Assembly: GCA_958295765.1 (NCBI GenBank)
Contig: CATQHB010000001.1
Location: 124,001 to 188,000 of the forward strand
Direction: 5' to 3'
Origin: an uncultured Dehalococcoidia bacterium
GTDB taxonomy: Bacteria > Chloroflexota > Dehalococcoidia > Lucifugimonadales > UBA3495
DNA length: 64,000 bases
A program made the translations under genes and the position numbers. Under the pieces are notes generated by a model. That model was not told the DNA's origin, made no database searches, and saw only the letters and a list, made by a program, of their open reading frames with translations. Shown piece after piece: positions 33,598 to 41,550 of the stretch (the first letter of the stretch is position 1; each line of letters begins with the position of its first letter).

Positions 33598-35502
33598 CTA
33601 CTCCTCCAGCGTAGTTATGTCCCCCGGGTCCAGGCCCAACTCCTGGGCTTTCAGCAGGCGGCGCATTATTTTGCCGGAGCGGGTTTTGGGCAGCAGGGGG
33701 GTGAACTCGATTTCGGCGGGGACGGCGATGGGGCCTAGCTCGTTGCGGACGTGGCCCCGCAGGGTTTCCACCATCAAGTCCGAGGGGTCGTTGCCCACCC
33801 GCAGGGTTACAAAGCCCTTGATGACCTCGCCCCGCAGTTCGTCGGGCTTGCCGATGACTGCCGCCTCGGCCACCGCCGGGTGGGACACCAGGGCGCTCTC
33901 CACCTCCGCCGAGCCGATGCGGTGGCCGGCTACGTTCAGCACGTCGTCGGCCCGGCCCACCACCATATAGTAGCCGTCGGCGTCCCGCAGGGCCACGTCG
34001 CCGGAGAAATAGACGCCGGGTATCTGGTTCCAGGTGTAGTTGTACCGCTCCGGGTCGCCCCAAACGGTGCGGGAGAAGTGGGGGAAGGGGCGGCGAATGA
34101 CCAGCAGGCCGCCCTTGTCCGGCTCCTCAATAGGCTGGCCCTCCCGGTCCACAATGTCCATCAGCGCGCCGGGCAGGGGACGGCCCACCCGACCGGGCCG
34201 GGAGGCCATCGTAGCCGTAGTGCCCAGGCAGGGGCCGCCGGTTTCCGTCTGCCACCAGTTATCCACAATGTGCGCCCACTCGCCGCTGCCGCAGATATGC
34301 TCCCAGGCCCAGCGCAGGGCCTCCGGGTTCAGCGGCTCCCCGGCGCAGGTCAGAAAGCGCAGGGAGCGCAGGTTGTAGCGTTGGGCCGGCTCCGCGCCGT
34401 AGCGCATCAGCATCCGCACCGCCGTGGGCGCGGTGAAAATCACGTTGACCCCGTACTTCTCGATAATCTCATAGAACACGGCGTTGTGGGGATAGTCCGG
34501 CGCGCCCTCCCGGAACACGGTGGTCGCGCCGGCCACCAGGGGCGCATAGACGATATAGCTGTGGCCCACCACCCAGCCAATATCCGACATACACCAGAAC
34601 ACGTCGTTGTCCTTCACGTCCCAGAAGTTCTTGAAATGGTAATAGGTGCCGACCATATAACCGCCGTGAACGTGGACTACCCCCTTGGGCTTGCCGGTGG
34701 TGCCGCTGGTATAGAGGATGTAGAGAGGGTCTTCGGCGTCCATAATCTCCGCCGGGCAGTCGATAGAGCTGTCCGCCAGCAGTTGGTCAAAATCGACCTG
34801 GCCGTCGCCCAAGTCTGCCCGGGCCAGTTCCCGCCGCCAGACGATGACCGCGGACAGCGTATCGCAGCCGACCACCGCCTCGTCGGCAATGCCTTTCAGG
34901 TCCACCCGGTTGCCCCGGCGGTAGCCCACGTCGCCGGTAATCAACGCCTTGGCGCTGGCGTCCTGGATACGGTCGCGGAGCGAGCCGACGCTGAAACCGG
35001 CATAGACGACGCTGTGGATGGCGCCGATGCGGGCGCAGGCCAGCATAGCAATGGCGCCCTCCGGGGTCAGGGGCATATAGATGACCACCCGGTCGCCCTT
35101 GCCCACGCCCAGGGACTTGAGGCCGTTGGCGCAGCGGTTCACCTGCTGGGCCAGGCGGGCGTAGGTATAGACCTGCTCCGTGCCGTCCTCGCCCAGCCAG
35201 ATGAGGGCGGCCTTGTTGCGCCGCTCGGTGGTCAAGTGGCGGTCCAGGGCGTTGTAAGTGATGTTGGTCTGGCCGCCCACGAACCACCGGAAGTTGGGGT
35301 ACTCCCACTGGAACACTTCATCCCAGCGGCGGAACCAGTGCAGTTCGGCGGCGGCCTCGGCCCAGAACCCTTCCGGGTCGGCGATGGAACGGGCGTAAAC
35401 GCCGTCGTAGTCCTGAAGGGTAGCCTGGCCGGATACGTGGGGCGGCGGGGGAATCCGGCCGGTTTCCTGTAGCAGGTGGTCAATCTGTCCTTGCTGAACC
35501 AT
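33598..35502 (-). CDS. acs: Acetyl-CoA synthetase (AMP-forming)
   Basis: Activates acetate to acetyl-CoA through acetyl-AMP. Motifs: the ATP loop YTSGTTGKPKGVVHVHGG, WWQTETGGP, the hinge GRADDVLNVAGHRIG, and the C-terminal PKTRSGKIMRR whose K611 is the usual acetylation site. The N-terminal WFVGGQTNITYNALDRHL is typical. 634 residues. AGGAG precedes the ATG. It may be cotranscribed with the upstream hicB remnant module. Confidence 0.95.
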   Translation of the reverse strand: MVQQGQIDHLLQETGRIPPPPHVSGQATLQDYDGVYARSIADPEGFWAEAAAELHWFRRWDEVFQWEYPNFRWFVGGQTNITYNALDRHLTTERRNKAALIWLGEDGTEQVYTYARLAQQVNRCANGLKSLGVGKGDRVVIYMPLTPEGAIAMLACARIGAIHSVVYAGFSVGSLRDRIQDASAKALITGDVGYRRGNRVDLKGIADEAVVGCDTLSAVIVWRRELARADLGDGQVDFDQLLADSSIDCPAEIMDAEDPLYILYTSGTTGKPKGVVHVHGGYMVGTYYHFKNFWDVKDNDVFWCMSDIGWVVGHSYIVYAPLVAGATTVFREGAPDYPHNAVFYEIIEKYGVNVIFTAPTAVRMLMRYGAEPAQRYNLRSLRFLTCAGEPLNPEALRWAWEHICGSGEWAHIVDNWWQTETGGPCLGTTATMASRPGRVGRPLPGALMDIVDREGQPIEEPDKGGLLVIRRPFPHFSRTVWGDPERYNYTWNQIPGVYFSGDVALRDADGYYMVVGRADDVLNVAGHRIGSAEVESALVSHPAVAEAAVIGKPDELRGEVIKGFVTLRVGNDPSDLMVETLRGHVRNELGPIAVPAEIEFTPLLPKTRSGKIMRRLLKAQELGLDPGDITTLEE

Positions 35503-35558
35503 AGGTGATGCTCCTTATCTATAAAATCGGTGATTTGCGGCAAAGGCGGGCGGCGGCG

Positions 35559-35600
35559 CTAACGGGGCCGGAGATGGCGAAGTAAAGCGGTCAGTTTCAT
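35559..35600 (-). pseudogene. hicA toxin stub (13 codons)
   Basis: MKLTALLRHLRPR then a stop. The ATG overlaps the hicB stop as ATGA. The sequence looks like the first helix of a HicA-type toxin cut short before its catalytic GSH motif. Confidence 0.4.
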
Positions 35601-35848
35601 GCAACGTAGTCGATTCCGTCAGGAAGGGCGTCCGGGAGAACGATAGTTTCGGGCTTAATCCCATAGGGGACGCCCCGCATCCCGCTTTCCCGGCGGTGCT
35701 GAAGGATGAGGGCTATAGCCTCGGCCAGGTTGGTGCGACATTCCGCTTTGGTCTTTCCCTGGCCGTTGGCGCCGGGGATTTCCAGGCAGTAGGATATGTA
35801 CCAGTCGCCTTCCTTTTCATAAATGGCGGTAAATTCGTTGCGCATTGT
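35597..35848 (-). CDS. hicB: Short HicB-family antitoxin
   Basis: An 83-residue HicB-like fold: EFTAIYEKEGDWYISYCLEI, PGANGQGKTKAECRTNLAEA, IALILQHRRESG. No DNA-binding domain is attached, as in the short HicB subgroup. I chose the ATG at 35848 with GAGAGGT 6 bases upstream. The adjoining toxin seems reduced to a 13-codon stub. Confidence 0.8.
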   Translation of the reverse strand, partial: TMRNEFTAIYEKEGDWYISYCLEIPGANGQGKTKAECRTNLAEAIALILQHRRESGMRGVPYGIKPETIVLPDALPDGIDYVA

Positions 35849-36058
35849 TTGACCTCTCGCCGGGGTATTGCCAGGCCAAGTTTCCCCTATTCTAAACCTA
35901 CCCTGCCACCGGGACAATGTTTTGCCGCCGCTGCCCTTGTTCCAAGTCGATTGCAAAGCATAGTCAATGATAACATTCGCAATAATAACACCCGCTCAAA
36001 TAAAATCCGCTCATGGTGAGCCGGTCGAACCATCCCCCAAGTCAATCCCAGCATAAAC

Positions 36059-36157
36059 CCGTCGTTCCGGCGAAAGCCGGAACCCAGAACCCTCGGTAGC
36101 CGGCCCGTTCTTTTCTGACAGGATTTCCTGGATTCCGGCTTTCGCCGGAACGACGGT
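36059..36157. repeat. Family A repeat, copy 10
   Basis: 98 bp, preceded by CAATCCCAGCATAAA and followed by TTGCCTTGGTTAAGACTCGG, both outer-element sequences. Confidence 0.9.
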
Positions 36158-36229
36158 TGCCTTGGTTAAGACTCGGTTGTCCGGGTTGCCCGGGTCAGTG
36201 TGCGATGCCTTGCTCCTTGCCCACTACAA

Positions 36230-36326
36230 TGTCACCCTGAACGATAGTGAAGGGTCTAAAATCCTGGCGATAAGAAAGGTTCAGGACGGCAAGCATTTTA
36301 GATTCCTCCCTGCGGTCGGAATGACA
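36230..36326. repeat. Family D repeat, copy 4
   Basis: The left end is the variant TGTCACCCTGAACGATAGTG (also in copy 2 as its complement); the right end is CTGCGGTCGGAATGACA. Confidence 0.8.
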
Positions 36327-36361
36327 GTCTCCCCGGTTGGAATGATTGTTAAATTACGCCC

Positions 36362-36390
36362 TTGTCCAACCTCCGGCCCTGGCCTACAAT
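36362..36390 (+). promoter_or_regulatory. Promoter of the aspartic-protease-like pair
   Basis: TTGTCC, 17-base spacer, TACAAT, 26 bases before the ATG at 36417. Confidence 0.55.
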
Positions 36391-36416
36391 GGCCTTAACT
36401 ATCCCGGAGGTTGGAT

Positions 36417-36773
36417 ATGAGCGTTTTCAGCGTTGACATAGATATTGGCGACCCGGCCGGGCGGGAGTTTGTAACGGTTAACGCCGTAGTAGATACGGCC
36501 GCCAGCTATACTACTTTGCCGGAAAGCTTGCTGCACCGCTTGGGGATACGGCCCCGGGCCCGGCGGCGGTTTGTCCTGGCGGATAGCCGGGTAGTGCATT
36601 ACCCCTTGGGGCAAACCACCGTGCGCTTGGAAGGGGCAGAGTTCACCGTGCCGGTAGTCTTTGCGCCGGATAGCGACCGCGCCCTTATCGGCGCCACTAC
36701 CCTTGAAATTTTCGGCTTGGGGGTGGATCCCCGAGGGGAGCGGCTGATTCCAGAGGACGGCTTTCTGCTCTGA
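36417..36773 (+). CDS. Clan AA aspartic-protease-like protein, altered active site
   Basis: A 118-residue retropepsin-fold protein. The catalytic segment reads VVDTAASYTTLP where the canonical motif is DTG or DSG, so glycine is replaced by alanine. The second signature ALIGATTLEIFGL is present. GGAGG lies 6 bases before the ATG at 36417. It is followed 48 bases later by a paralogue, so the pair probably arose by tandem duplication. Proteolysis is doubtful. Confidence 0.7.
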   Translation: MSVFSVDIDIGDPAGREFVTVNAVVDTAASYTTLPESLLHRLGIRPRARRRFVLADSRVVHYPLGQTTVRLEGAEFTVPVVFAPDSDRALIGATTLEIFGLGVDPRGERLIPEDGFLL

Positions 36774-36821
36774 ACAACTTTAGTTAGTCGCCAAGTATTC
36801 CTGAAACCGCGGAGGGACGGT

Positions 36822-37205
36822 ATGGAAACTTTTACCGTCAAAATGGAAATCGGCAGTCTGTCCGGGGGCGAATTCGTCGCCGTCAACGCCCTGGTGAACA
36901 CCGGCAGCAGCCTCGCCGCCTTGCCGGCAAGCCTGCTGCGCCGCTTGGGGGTAACCGAGGAACGCCGTCGCCGTTTCGAGTTGGCAAACGGCGACGTGGT
37001 AGAATATCCCGTAGGGCCGGCCCGGGTAAGGCTGGCGGGGCAGGACGGCATTATCCAGGTGGTGTTTGCCCCGGAGGACTTCGCCCCGCGCGTCGGCGCC
37101 GTTACCCTGTCATCGCTCTGCCTCCAGCCTGACCCGGTGGAGCAACGGCTAATCCCCTACCTTCCCCGGGTCTGCAACCACCCGCAACACATCCCCACCC
37201 CATAA
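36822..37205 (+). CDS. Clan AA aspartic-protease-like protein, catalytic Asp lost
   Basis: A tandem paralogue of 36417-36773 (GGEFVAVNALVNTGSSLAAL, LLRRLGVTEERRRRFELANG, PVGPARVRL). The catalytic aspartate is asparagine (VNTGSS), and the flap-side ALIGATTLE motif has decayed to RVGAVTLSSL, so it should be inactive as a protease. GGAGGG precedes the ATG. The zinc dehydrogenase gene starts 11 bases downstream, so all three may be cotranscribed. Confidence 0.65.
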   Translation: METFTVKMEIGSLSGGEFVAVNALVNTGSSLAALPASLLRRLGVTEERRRRFELANGDVVEYPVGPARVRLAGQDGIIQVVFAPEDFAPRVGAVTLSSLCLQPDPVEQRLIPYLPRVCNHPQHIPTP

Positions 37206-37216
37206 AGGACAACCTG

Positions 37217-38245
37217 ATGAAAGCAATGGTCCTGGAACAGTTCCAAACGCCCCTGACCTGGCAGGATGTACCGGAGCCGGACGTCGGCCCCCGGGACGTT
37301 CTGATTCGGGTGGTGGCTAACGGCCTGTGCGCCACCGACTTGAAAATAACCGACGGGCTGGTGCCGACGGTGCCGCTGCCCCACATTCCGGGCCACGAGG
37401 CGGCCGGCGAGGTGGTGGCGGTGGGCGCGGCGGTGCCGGGACTGCAACCCGGCGACCACGTTACCGTCTATCCCACCGAGGGCTGCGGCTTTTGCGACCA
37501 TTGCCGGCTGGGGGTGGAAAACTACTGCGCCACGGCGCCCCGCACCGGCTTTGAGCTTAACGGCGGGTTCAGCCAGTATATGCGGGTGGCCGGCCGCAAC
37601 GCCGTCAAGGTTGCGCCGGAACTGCCCTGGGCCGAGGCCGCCATCATCCCCGACGCCATCGCCAGCGTCTATCACGCCCTCACCCAACGGGCCAGGGTGC
37701 AGGCCGGGGAGACGGTGGTAATTGTCGGCGTCGGCGGGCTGGGGATTCACGCAATGCAGTTGGCCCGGCTGCGGGGCGCGCGGGTTATCGCCGCCGACGT
37801 GATGCCGGACAAGCTGCAAGGCGCCGCCCAATTCGGCCCGGACGCGATAGTCAACAGCCGGGAGGAGGACTTGCCCCGCCGGGTCAAGGAGTTGACCGGC
37901 GGCCAGGGCGCCGACGTGGTGGTGGAAGGCGTAGGCAGCGGCGCCGTCGCCGCCGTCCTGCCCGACAGTATTGGCTGCCTCAAGCTGGGCGGCCGGCTGG
38001 TGGTGCTGGGCTACAACTACGGCGTCCCTCTGGCGGTGGACACGGCTGACCTGATTTACGGCCAGTGGAGCATCCTGGGCAGCCGCGCCTCAACCCTGCA
38101 AGATGTGGTAGAGGTAGCGCGGCTGGTAGAGCAGGGCCGGCTGAAGCCGGTGGTCTCGGAGCAATTTCCCCTGGAACAAGTAGAGCAAGCCCTGGCCCGC
38201 TTGCGGGAAAGCCCGCCCTTGGGGAGAATTGTGCTGACTTCCTGA
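37217..38245 (+). CDS. Zinc-dependent alcohol dehydrogenase family protein
   Basis: A medium-chain dehydrogenase. The catalytic zinc site has C38 (NGLCATD) and H59-E60 (PGHEAAGEVV). The structural zinc cysteines are in CGFCDHCRLGVENYC, and the NAD(P) loop is VVIVGVGGLGIHAMQLA. 342 residues. The alcohol substrate cannot be predicted. It follows the two aspartic-protease-like genes closely. Confidence 0.9.
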   Translation: MKAMVLEQFQTPLTWQDVPEPDVGPRDVLIRVVANGLCATDLKITDGLVPTVPLPHIPGHEAAGEVVAVGAAVPGLQPGDHVTVYPTEGCGFCDHCRLGVENYCATAPRTGFELNGGFSQYMRVAGRNAVKVAPELPWAEAAIIPDAIASVYHALTQRARVQAGETVVIVGVGGLGIHAMQLARLRGARVIAADVMPDKLQGAAQFGPDAIVNSREEDLPRRVKELTGGQGADVVVEGVGSGAVAAVLPDSIGCLKLGGRLVVLGYNYGVPLAVDTADLIYGQWSILGSRASTLQDVVEVARLVEQGRLKPVVSEQFPLEQVEQALARLRESPPLGRIVLTS

Positions 38246-38316
38246 CCGTAGGGGAGTTGGGCCTGATTTGCCCGGTAGGCGGGGGCGGTCTTACCAACTC
38301 CAGAAAGGTAGTATAT

Positions 38317-38634
38317 TTAGACCTCTGCGCCTTTCTCTGCGGAAATGGCTGGGGCCGGCAAATTTACCCGGCTATCTCTGGGGGTAGTATCTACCGGCGC
38401 CCAACGGAAACGGACGTAATCCGGGTTACCGTCGGATTCGTTGTCAGCGCCATTGTATTCCGCCGGTATCGGGTCGCCATCCTCCTGAAGTCCCTCCAGG
38501 TGAAACTCCAATGCCTCCAGGTAATTAGCCAGTGTTTCCTGGGCATCCGCCCCGGTAGATACGCAACCGGGGACGTTGGGCGAAAAAGCGCCCCAATTGT
38601 CAGGCCCCGGCACCAGAACGATGGCGTATTTCAT
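38317..38634 (-). CDS. hicB: HicB-family antitoxin
   Basis: 105 residues from the ATG at 38634: YAIVLVPGPDNWGAFSPNVP, GCVSTGADAQETLANYLEAL, EFHLEGLQEDGDPIP is the classic HicB pattern. The C-terminal tail (VDTTPRDSRVNLPAPAISAE) is unusual and lacks a clear DNA-binding motif. It lies 11 bases after hicA, the standard order, and probably neutralises it. Confidence 0.85.
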   Translation of the reverse strand: MKYAIVLVPGPDNWGAFSPNVPGCVSTGADAQETLANYLEALEFHLEGLQEDGDPIPAEYNGADNESDGNPDYVRFRWAPVDTTPRDSRVNLPAPAISAEKGAEV

Positions 38635-38645
38635 CGGTACGTTTC

Positions 38646-38828
38646 CTAAAGTTGGGCTTGGCGGCGAATTTGAGACCACAGCCAGGCGTCCAAGTTATCG
38701 CCGGGCTTGCCCGGTATAGTTACGCGGCCCTGCTTGGCCGGATGCTTGAACTGGCGGTGGCTGCCGCGAAAGTGGACAAAATATCGGCCATCCGCCTCTA
38801 TAATGCGGATGGCCTCTCGAACCTTTAT
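38646..38828 (-). CDS. hicA: HicA-family toxin, apparent ATA start
   Basis: A 60-residue mRNA interferase: KVREAIRIIEADGRYFVHF, then RGSHRQFKHP with the catalytic histidine, VTIPGKPGDNL. Where homologues have ATG-AAG the sequence is ATA-AAG, and no in-frame ATG, GTG or TTG lies between this codon and the tRNA-Pro gene 38 bases upstream. A 7-codon upstream frame ends in a TAA that overlaps the ATA, which might allow reinitiation. Either a weak non-standard start or a dead gene. Confidence 0.75.
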   Translation of the reverse strand: MKVREAIRIIEADGRYFVHFRGSHRQFKHPAKQGRVTIPGKPGDNLDAWLWSQIRRQAQL

Positions 38829-38866
38829 CGTATCGCTACCGTTGGCATCGCCAATCGCTGCGGAAA

Positions 38867-38943
38867 TGGTCGGGGCGGCCGGATTTGAACCGGCGACCCC
38901 CTGCACCCCATGCAGGTGCGCTCCCGGGCTGCGCCACGCCCCG
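38867..38943 (-). tRNA. tRNA-Pro (anticodon GGG)
   Basis: 77 bases on the minus strand with encoded CCA. The acceptor stem is CGGGGCG/CGCCCCG, D arm GGCGCAGCCCGGGAGCGC, anticodon stem CCTGC/GCAGG around loop ATGGGGT, and T arm GCCGGTTCAAATCCGGC. hicA begins 38 bases downstream. Confidence 0.95.
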
Positions 38944-38954
38944 ACACTGAAACC

Positions 38955-38983
38955 AGTGTACCATACCAGGCAAGGGGGTTCAA
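38955..38983 (-). promoter_or_regulatory. Promoter of tRNA-Pro
   Basis: Minus strand: TTGAAC, 17-base spacer, TACACT, 12 bases before the tRNA 5' end. Confidence 0.6.
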
Positions 38984-39019
38984 GGGGCAGTATTCGGGAT
39001 ATTTTATCAAGTCCACCTA

Positions 39020-39048
39020 TTGACATCTGCACAAGCTGATATTACTAT
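39020..39048 (+). promoter_or_regulatory. Promoter of the putative small RNA or leader
   Basis: A perfect TTGACA, 17-base spacer, TACTAT. Predicted start of transcription near 39055. Confidence 0.65.
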
Positions 39049-39054
39049 AAAGAC

Positions 39055-39119
39055 TGACTCTTGGGTGCGGCCCAGGAGTGGCTATTTGGCGGAGGGTTGC
39101 GGGCCCTCCGCGTTTTTTT
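39055..39119 (+). ncRNA. Putative ~65-nt small RNA or attenuator leader
   Basis: Between the promoter and a strong terminator lie about 65 bases with two hairpins. Hairpin 1 is CTCTTGGG/CCCAGGAG (39058-39078). Hairpin 2 is GCGGAGGG/CCCTCCGC (39089-39111), directly followed by a seven-T run. There is no start codon with an SD inside. It may be a free-standing RNA or a leader that controls read-through into the NYN gene. No known family is recognised. Confidence 0.5.
39089..39119 (+). terminator. Intrinsic terminator before the NYN gene
   Basis: An 8-bp GC stem with a 7-base loop and TTTTTTT. It lies upstream of the NYN start at 39141. Confidence 0.85.
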
Positions 39120-39140
39120 GCTTTCAAGGAGGCGCCGGGG

Positions 39141-39884
39141 TTGAGAGCGTGTATATTTGTTGACGGAGAAAACTTCCGGCACTCCATAATGGAGTTGTTC
39201 CCCCGTTTCCGTAGAGCGGACTACCTCCCCAAGGATGCCGATTGGACTGGACTATTTGACTGGATTGTGCGGGAAGTTACCGGAAACGCAGAAAGGATAC
39301 GCACCTACTGGTATGTAATTCAGTCCGTAGATTACTCTCCTAATGGACTTTCCCGGCTGGGCCGGGAACCTGCTGTTGCCTACAGCGTTTTGTCCCGCCA
39401 TCAACCTTACAAGGTTAGATTGGATGAAGCCGGGGAGGGTAATCGATCTGCAGAATTATCCGCGATTATTGGAGAACTGACCGACCAACAAGCCCGGATG
39501 GAACGCAGATTCGGCGGACATATCATTATGCAGGATAGAATCGCCAGCCAGCACGACGCGGTAGAGTTCCGACGGGCGGGAGCAATCAGATATGACTTGT
39601 TCACCGGCGAACTGGGGCAGGAGAAAGCCGTAGATGTGAAATTGGCTACCGACCTGGTTGTATTGAGAGATATATACGACACGGCAATTATCGTGTCGGG
39701 CGACCAGGATTACGTTCCGGCCGTTCAGGTGGTTAAAGATTCGGGCAAACGCGCGGTCAATGTTGCCTTTCGCGCCCGCAGTGGCCGGCCGCTGCCTGGC
39801 GGGGCGCGGCGGCTGAACCAGGTAACTGACAAAAGCCTGGAAATTGATTTTAATACGCTGAACCAATTTCTGAAAATTCAGTGA
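39141..39884 (+). CDS. NYN-domain (PIN-like) ribonuclease
   Basis: A 247-residue NYN nuclease. The metal-binding acidic residues are visible in ACIFVDGENFRHSIME, EKAVDVKLATDLVVLRD and TAIIVSGDQDYVPAVQVVKD. Such proteins are predicted metal-dependent RNases of the LabA/YacP kind. The start is TTG at 39141 with AAGGAGG 8 bases upstream; the longer open frame would run through the terminator. Transcription would need read-through of that terminator or a promoter inside it. Confidence 0.85.
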   Translation: MRACIFVDGENFRHSIMELFPRFRRADYLPKDADWTGLFDWIVREVTGNAERIRTYWYVIQSVDYSPNGLSRLGREPAVAYSVLSRHQPYKVRLDEAGEGNRSAELSAIIGELTDQQARMERRFGGHIIMQDRIASQHDAVEFRRAGAIRYDLFTGELGQEKAVDVKLATDLVVLRDIYDTAIIVSGDQDYVPAVQVVKDSGKRAVNVAFRARSGRPLPGGARRLNQVTDKSLEIDFNTLNQFLKIQ

Positions 39885-39979
39885 TGTTCTCCCGTGTTTG
39901 GCAGACCCGGCGTTCCCGCCCCATAGGGGTATTCCAATTTCCGGTTGATCCTGCCTGACACCTCCCCGGAGGTTCGCTT

Positions 39980-41248
39980 ATGCCCGGGCCGCTCCACGGT
40001 GTTAAGGTTGTCGAGTTTACCGAGATTATCGCCGGCCCTTTTGCCGGTATGCTGCTCTCCGATATGGGCGCCGCGGTTATCAAGGTGGAGCCGCCCTGGG
40101 GCGACCCCTGGCGCATTGTCCAGGCTTTTTCCCCTACCGAGAGCCGCCCCTTTATCGCCTACAACCGGGGCAAGCGCAGCCTGACCCTGGACCTGACTAC
40201 CCCGGCGGCCCGGGACGTGCTGGCCCGCCTCATTCCCCAGATGGACGTGGCGATTGTCAACTACCGCCCCGACGTGGCGGCCAAGCTGGGCGTGGACTAT
40301 GCCGCCCTCGCCGCCCTCAACCCCCGGCTGATTTACTGCGAAAATACCGCCTTTGGCCGCCAGGGGCCGGACTCTCACCGGCCGGGCTACGACCTGATTC
40401 TGCAAGCGATGTCCGGCCTGATGGCGGCCGAGGGCAAGCTGGGCGACAACGGCGTTCCTCAGCATATCGTAGCTACGCCCCTGGTCGATACCGCCGCCGG
40501 CATCTGCCTGGCCTGGTGCGTCTGCGCCGCCCTCTATTCCCGGGAGCGTACCGGCCAGGGGCAAAAGGTAGAGACTACCCTGCTGGGGCTGGCCCTGGCA
40601 ATGCTGGGGATGCGTTTCGTCGAGGTGGAGTCGCTGGACAAGGAAAAGGTCAGCGGGACGCTGGAATCCCTGGCGGCGCTGCGGGCGGCCGGCCTGCCCT
40701 ACGCCGACCTGCTCCAAATCTACGAGGCCGACCATCCGGTTACGCCGGGGAATATCTACTATCGGAGTTACCAGACCGCCGACGGGGTTATCGTGGTGGG
40801 CTGCCTCAGCGACCCGCTGCGCCGCCGCCTGCTGGACACCCTGGGTTTAACCGACATTCGCTTTGACCCGGACTATGACCCCCGTTCCGATGCGGCGATG
40901 GCCTTTGGCGCGGAACTGATGCGGCAGGCCGAGGCGGCGTTCTTGGAGCGGCCGGCCGGCGAATGGCTGGCCCTGCTGGAGGAGCGGGGCATCCCCGCCG
41001 GGCCGGTGCGGTTTATGGAGGAGTTGTTTGACGATGCCCAGACCCAGGCCAACGGGCTGGTGGCCGAAGTGGAGCATCGGGACGCCGGCAAGCTCCGCAT
41101 GGTCGGCCCCCTGGCCCAATTCAGCGAAACTCCTCTGGAACCCACCCCCCCGCCGGCCCTGGGCCAGCACAGCGAGGAAATTCTCCGGGAATTGGGCTAT
41201 ACCGAGGCGGAGATTGGGCGGTGGCGGGAGAACGGGGAGTTGGGGTAG
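39980..41248 (+). CDS. CaiB/BaiF family CoA transferase
   Basis: A type III CoA transferase that moves CoA between carboxylic acids through an aspartyl-CoA thioester. The N-terminal VKVVEFTEIIAGPFAGMLLS and DMGAAVIKVEPPWGD are diagnostic, and the likely catalytic aspartate is D170 in TPLVDTAAG. 422 residues. GGAGG lies 7 bases before the ATG. No linked CoA-substrate genes reveal the acid used. Confidence 0.92.
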   Translation: MPGPLHGVKVVEFTEIIAGPFAGMLLSDMGAAVIKVEPPWGDPWRIVQAFSPTESRPFIAYNRGKRSLTLDLTTPAARDVLARLIPQMDVAIVNYRPDVAAKLGVDYAALAALNPRLIYCENTAFGRQGPDSHRPGYDLILQAMSGLMAAEGKLGDNGVPQHIVATPLVDTAAGICLAWCVCAALYSRERTGQGQKVETTLLGLALAMLGMRFVEVESLDKEKVSGTLESLAALRAAGLPYADLLQIYEADHPVTPGNIYYRSYQTADGVIVVGCLSDPLRRRLLDTLGLTDIRFDPDYDPRSDAAMAFGAELMRQAEAAFLERPAGEWLALLEERGIPAGPVRFMEELFDDAQTQANGLVAEVEHRDAGKLRMVGPLAQFSETPLEPTPPPALGQHSEEILRELGYTEAEIGRWRENGELG

Positions 41249-41311
41249 GGGGGGTGGCGGCATCAGGTAGGCGCCAAATCCACGCCAGGAAATATATCCG
41301 CAGGAAATATA

Positions 41312-41427
41312 CCCGCTCATGGTGAGCTTGTCGAACCATCCTCTCCAACAATACCCGCTCATCCTGAGCCTGTCGAAGGACGAACCGCCGGATAGGGAAG
41401 GATGGTTCGACAAGCTCACCATGAGCG
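41312..41427. repeat. Family B half-palindrome plus full palindrome
   Basis: A left half-unit CCGCTCATGGTGAGCTTGTC is followed by a complete copy CCGCTCATCCTGAGCCTGTC to GACAAGCTCACCATGAGCG. Confidence 0.8.
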
Positions 41428-41451
41428 AATACTGTTCATAGTCATAAATAA

Positions 41452-41550
41452 CCGTCGTTCCGGCGAAAGCCGGAATCCAGGAAATCCTCACGGAAAAGAG
41501 GGTGCCAGCTCCCGAGGATTCTGGATTCCGGCTTTCGCCGGAACGACGGT
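41452..41550. repeat. Family A repeat, copy 11
   Basis: Followed by a partial second unit (GGAATGACGGTTGCTTGG) and the outer arm TTGCCCTGGTTAAGACGC. Confidence 0.9.

Larger units (their letters stand above)
35849..36361. other. Gene-free repeat spacer
   Basis: A family B half-palindrome (36007-36032), family A copy 10 and family D copy 4. No gene. Confidence 0.7.

Noticed and set aside
38829-39032. A longer hicA frame starting at 39032
   Set aside because: It runs antisense-free through the whole tRNA-Pro gene; the family match begins only at the ATA/KVRE position.
39055-39119. Assignment of the hairpin RNA to a known riboswitch class
   Set aside because: Two simple hairpins without any conserved aptamer core that I can recognise.
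39078-39140. Upstream start of the NYN gene at 39078
   Set aside because: It would translate through an intrinsic terminator; TTG 39141 has a good SD.
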